From Armatimonadota bacterium (lineage in GTDB: Bacteria > Armatimonadota > Zipacnadia > Zipacnadales > JABUFB01): a stretch of DNA of 14,845 bases. Under the pieces are notes generated by a model. The model saw nothing but the letters and a program-made list of their open reading frames with translations. It ran no database searches and had not been told where the DNA came from. Every line of letters starts with the position of its first letter. Positions within the stretch are counted from its first letter, which is position 1. This document shows positions 14,309 through 14,845 of the stretch, piece by piece. The DNA is taken from positions 1 through 14,845 of the forward strand of contig JAGPGE010000045.1 in assembly GCA_018056145.1 (NCBI GenBank), given 5' to 3'. The position numbers were made by a program, and so were the translations under genes.

Positions 14309-14316
14309 CTCCTCCT
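14309..14316 (-). promoter_or_regulatory. Ribosome binding site fixing the prepilin start
   Basis: AGGAGGAG on the minus strand lies 6 nt before the ATG at 14302, supporting this start over upstream in-frame codons to 14383. No clear promoter for this gene is visible between 14317 and 14440. Confidence 0.85.
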
Positions 14317-14442
14317 GCGCGGTTCCAGGCGTGTACTGGCTCTCCGTCGCCTCCAATACGGCTGACTGGGTTATTCGACACAAATCGCCCCATATCCTTC
14401 AATCCTGTCAGGTATCTGTTTCCCGACGGGCGGCATTCGGAC

Positions 14443-14471
14443 TTGAAGGCGCCGCCCCGGTATGGTACACT
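14443..14471 (+). promoter_or_regulatory. Promoter of the riboswitch-antiporter transcript
   Basis: TTGAAG (14443-14448) and TACACT (14466-14471) are 17 nt apart. The predicted start of transcription is near 14478, just before the first paired base of the riboswitch (14483), which strengthens both assignments. Confidence 0.65.
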
Positions 14472-14482
14472 GCGACCGTCGA

Positions 14483-14596
14483 GGCCGAAGGGGAGTAGCA
14501 GGGCGGCACGTGGTGCTCTGGGACGACCAACAACACGAAGGGAAATCCCTTCTGGTCGTTCCCCGGGACGTTCCCCCGGATGTGAGACCTTTGGTC
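14483..14596 (+). ncRNA. yybP-ykoY (manganese) riboswitch
   Basis: Both conserved ends of the yybP-ykoY family (RF00080) are visible: GAAGGGGAGTAGC at 14487-14499 and GAGACCTTTGG at 14584-14594. The closing helix P1 pairs 14483-14491 (GGCCGAAGG) with 14588-14596 (CCTTTGGTC) over nine base pairs with two G-U. Inside are a hairpin near 14500-14519, a bulged long hairpin (14523-14529 with 14553-14559, and GAAGGG/CCCTTC at 14537-14552), and CCGGG/CCCGG at 14563-14579. The family senses Mn2+ and controls metal transporters; a cation antiporter gene follows. Recognition is from memory of the consensus, not a covariance search. Confidence 0.88.
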
Positions 14597-14609
14597 ACGC
14601 GTATTATCG

Positions 14610-14642
14610 CGCGTGGCCGTTTGCGTGCCGCGCGGCTGGAGG
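14610..14642 (+). promoter_or_regulatory. Riboswitch expression platform with Shine-Dalgarno
   Basis: A hairpin of 8 bp (14610-14617 with 14627-14634, one U-G) precedes GGAGG at 14638-14642, which lies 9 nt before the TTG at 14652. No T run follows, so control is more likely at translation than by termination. The 3' strand of P1 (14588-14594) can pair with the Shine-Dalgarno segment (14636-14642) over seven bases including three G-U pairs, a possible OFF state. Confidence 0.45.
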
Positions 14643-14651
14643 CCCAGACTG

Positions 14652-14845
14652 TTGGCTGAGCGCAACTTTGCATTCCGAAGTATCCTGCTGATTACCCTCA
14701 CCGCGGCGGCGACTATCCCCGGCATTTACAGTGCCCTGCAGCATCTGGAATACCCCCCGCATGTTGAGGCCATTGTGGCCGGCATCGCGATCCTGGCCGC
14801 CTCCTTTCTGCTGCTGTGGGCGTGCGACGCTGCACAGGCCGATGT
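14652..14845 (+). CDS. Cation (sodium/calcium-type) antiporter, N-terminal part
   Basis: The first 64 codons of a membrane protein that runs off the right edge. Two hydrophobic helices are visible: one from about residue 10 to 28 (ILLITLTAAATIPGIYSAL) and one from about 41 to 58 (AIVAGIAILAASFLLLWA). The AILAASFLLLWACDAAQADV pattern resembles the N-terminal part of CaCA-family sodium:calcium antiporters, which often read FLLSWAAE-A--D/EIS. The start is taken as TTG at 14652, preceded by GGAGG at 14638-14642. A yybP-ykoY riboswitch directly upstream fits, because this element commonly controls CaCA, TerC, MntP and P-type ATPase genes. It probably exports Mn2+ or Ca2+. The family assignment rests on a short piece. 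Confidence 0.65.
   Translation, partial: MAERNFAFRSILLITLTAAATIPGIYSALQHLEYPPHVEAIVAGIAILAASFLLLWACDAAQAD

Noticed and set aside
14462..14659. Small plus-strand open frame (65 aa) before the antiporter
   Set aside because: It coincides with the yybP-ykoY riboswitch, its ATG lies in the predicted -10 region, and it has no good ribosome binding site. I treat it as non-coding.

Overview
The window looks like a chromosome fragment of a high-GC bacterium, most likely Armatimonadota or a neighbouring lineage. The best marker is the type IV-like prepilin at 13601-14302, whose FARAREKARQASC stretch after the FTLIELLVV signal is typical of Armatimonadota DUF1559-type prepilins. Secreted proteins of unknown function, a sialidase-like propeller, strong TTGACT/TATAAT-type promoters and palindromic non-coding repeats fit this. 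I did no database search, so the phylum is an inference.

Left part (1-5745). A zinc-dependent medium-chain dehydrogenase (190-1233) converges on a small FmdB-type zinc-ribbon gene (1306-1590, minus); a hairpin terminator lies between them. FmdB has a textbook promoter. Divergent from it is a NIF3-family gene (1724-2761) followed by a coiled-coil C4 zinc-ribbon gene (2821-3561), a pairing known in many bacteria. A near-perfect CIRCE element, the operator of the heat-shock repressor HrcA, sits directly before the NIF3 ribosome binding site. An amidohydrolase (3558-4439, minus) overlaps the zinc-ribbon gene by its stop codon, and a sialidase-like beta-propeller gene (4588-5745) runs divergently from it.

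Middle (5761-10945, all minus). From a strong promoter at 11056-11085 the order is: an exported PpiC-type prolyl isomerase fused to a copper-amine-oxidase-N-like domain; an exported protein of unknown function; a spacer with three 43-bp tandem repeats; a processive family-2 glycosyltransferase; and a multi-pass glycosyltransferase-like membrane protein that overlaps the previous gene by 4 nt. The last two probably build or export a surface glycan, and the first two are envelope proteins.

Right part (11183-14845). A DegT/DnrJ/EryC1/StrS aminotransferase is followed by a 308-bp palindrome-rich spacer and a SAM methyltransferase, whose early coding sequence holds a perfect 35-bp palindrome. The prepilin gene is convergent. 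At the right edge a promoter leads straight into a yybP-ykoY (Mn2+) riboswitch and then the start of a cation-antiporter gene that runs off the window. The two regulatory RNA/DNA elements (CIRCE and yybP-ykoY) and the long intragenic palindrome are the most notable observations. I found no phage, transposase, CRISPR array, rRNA or tRNA.
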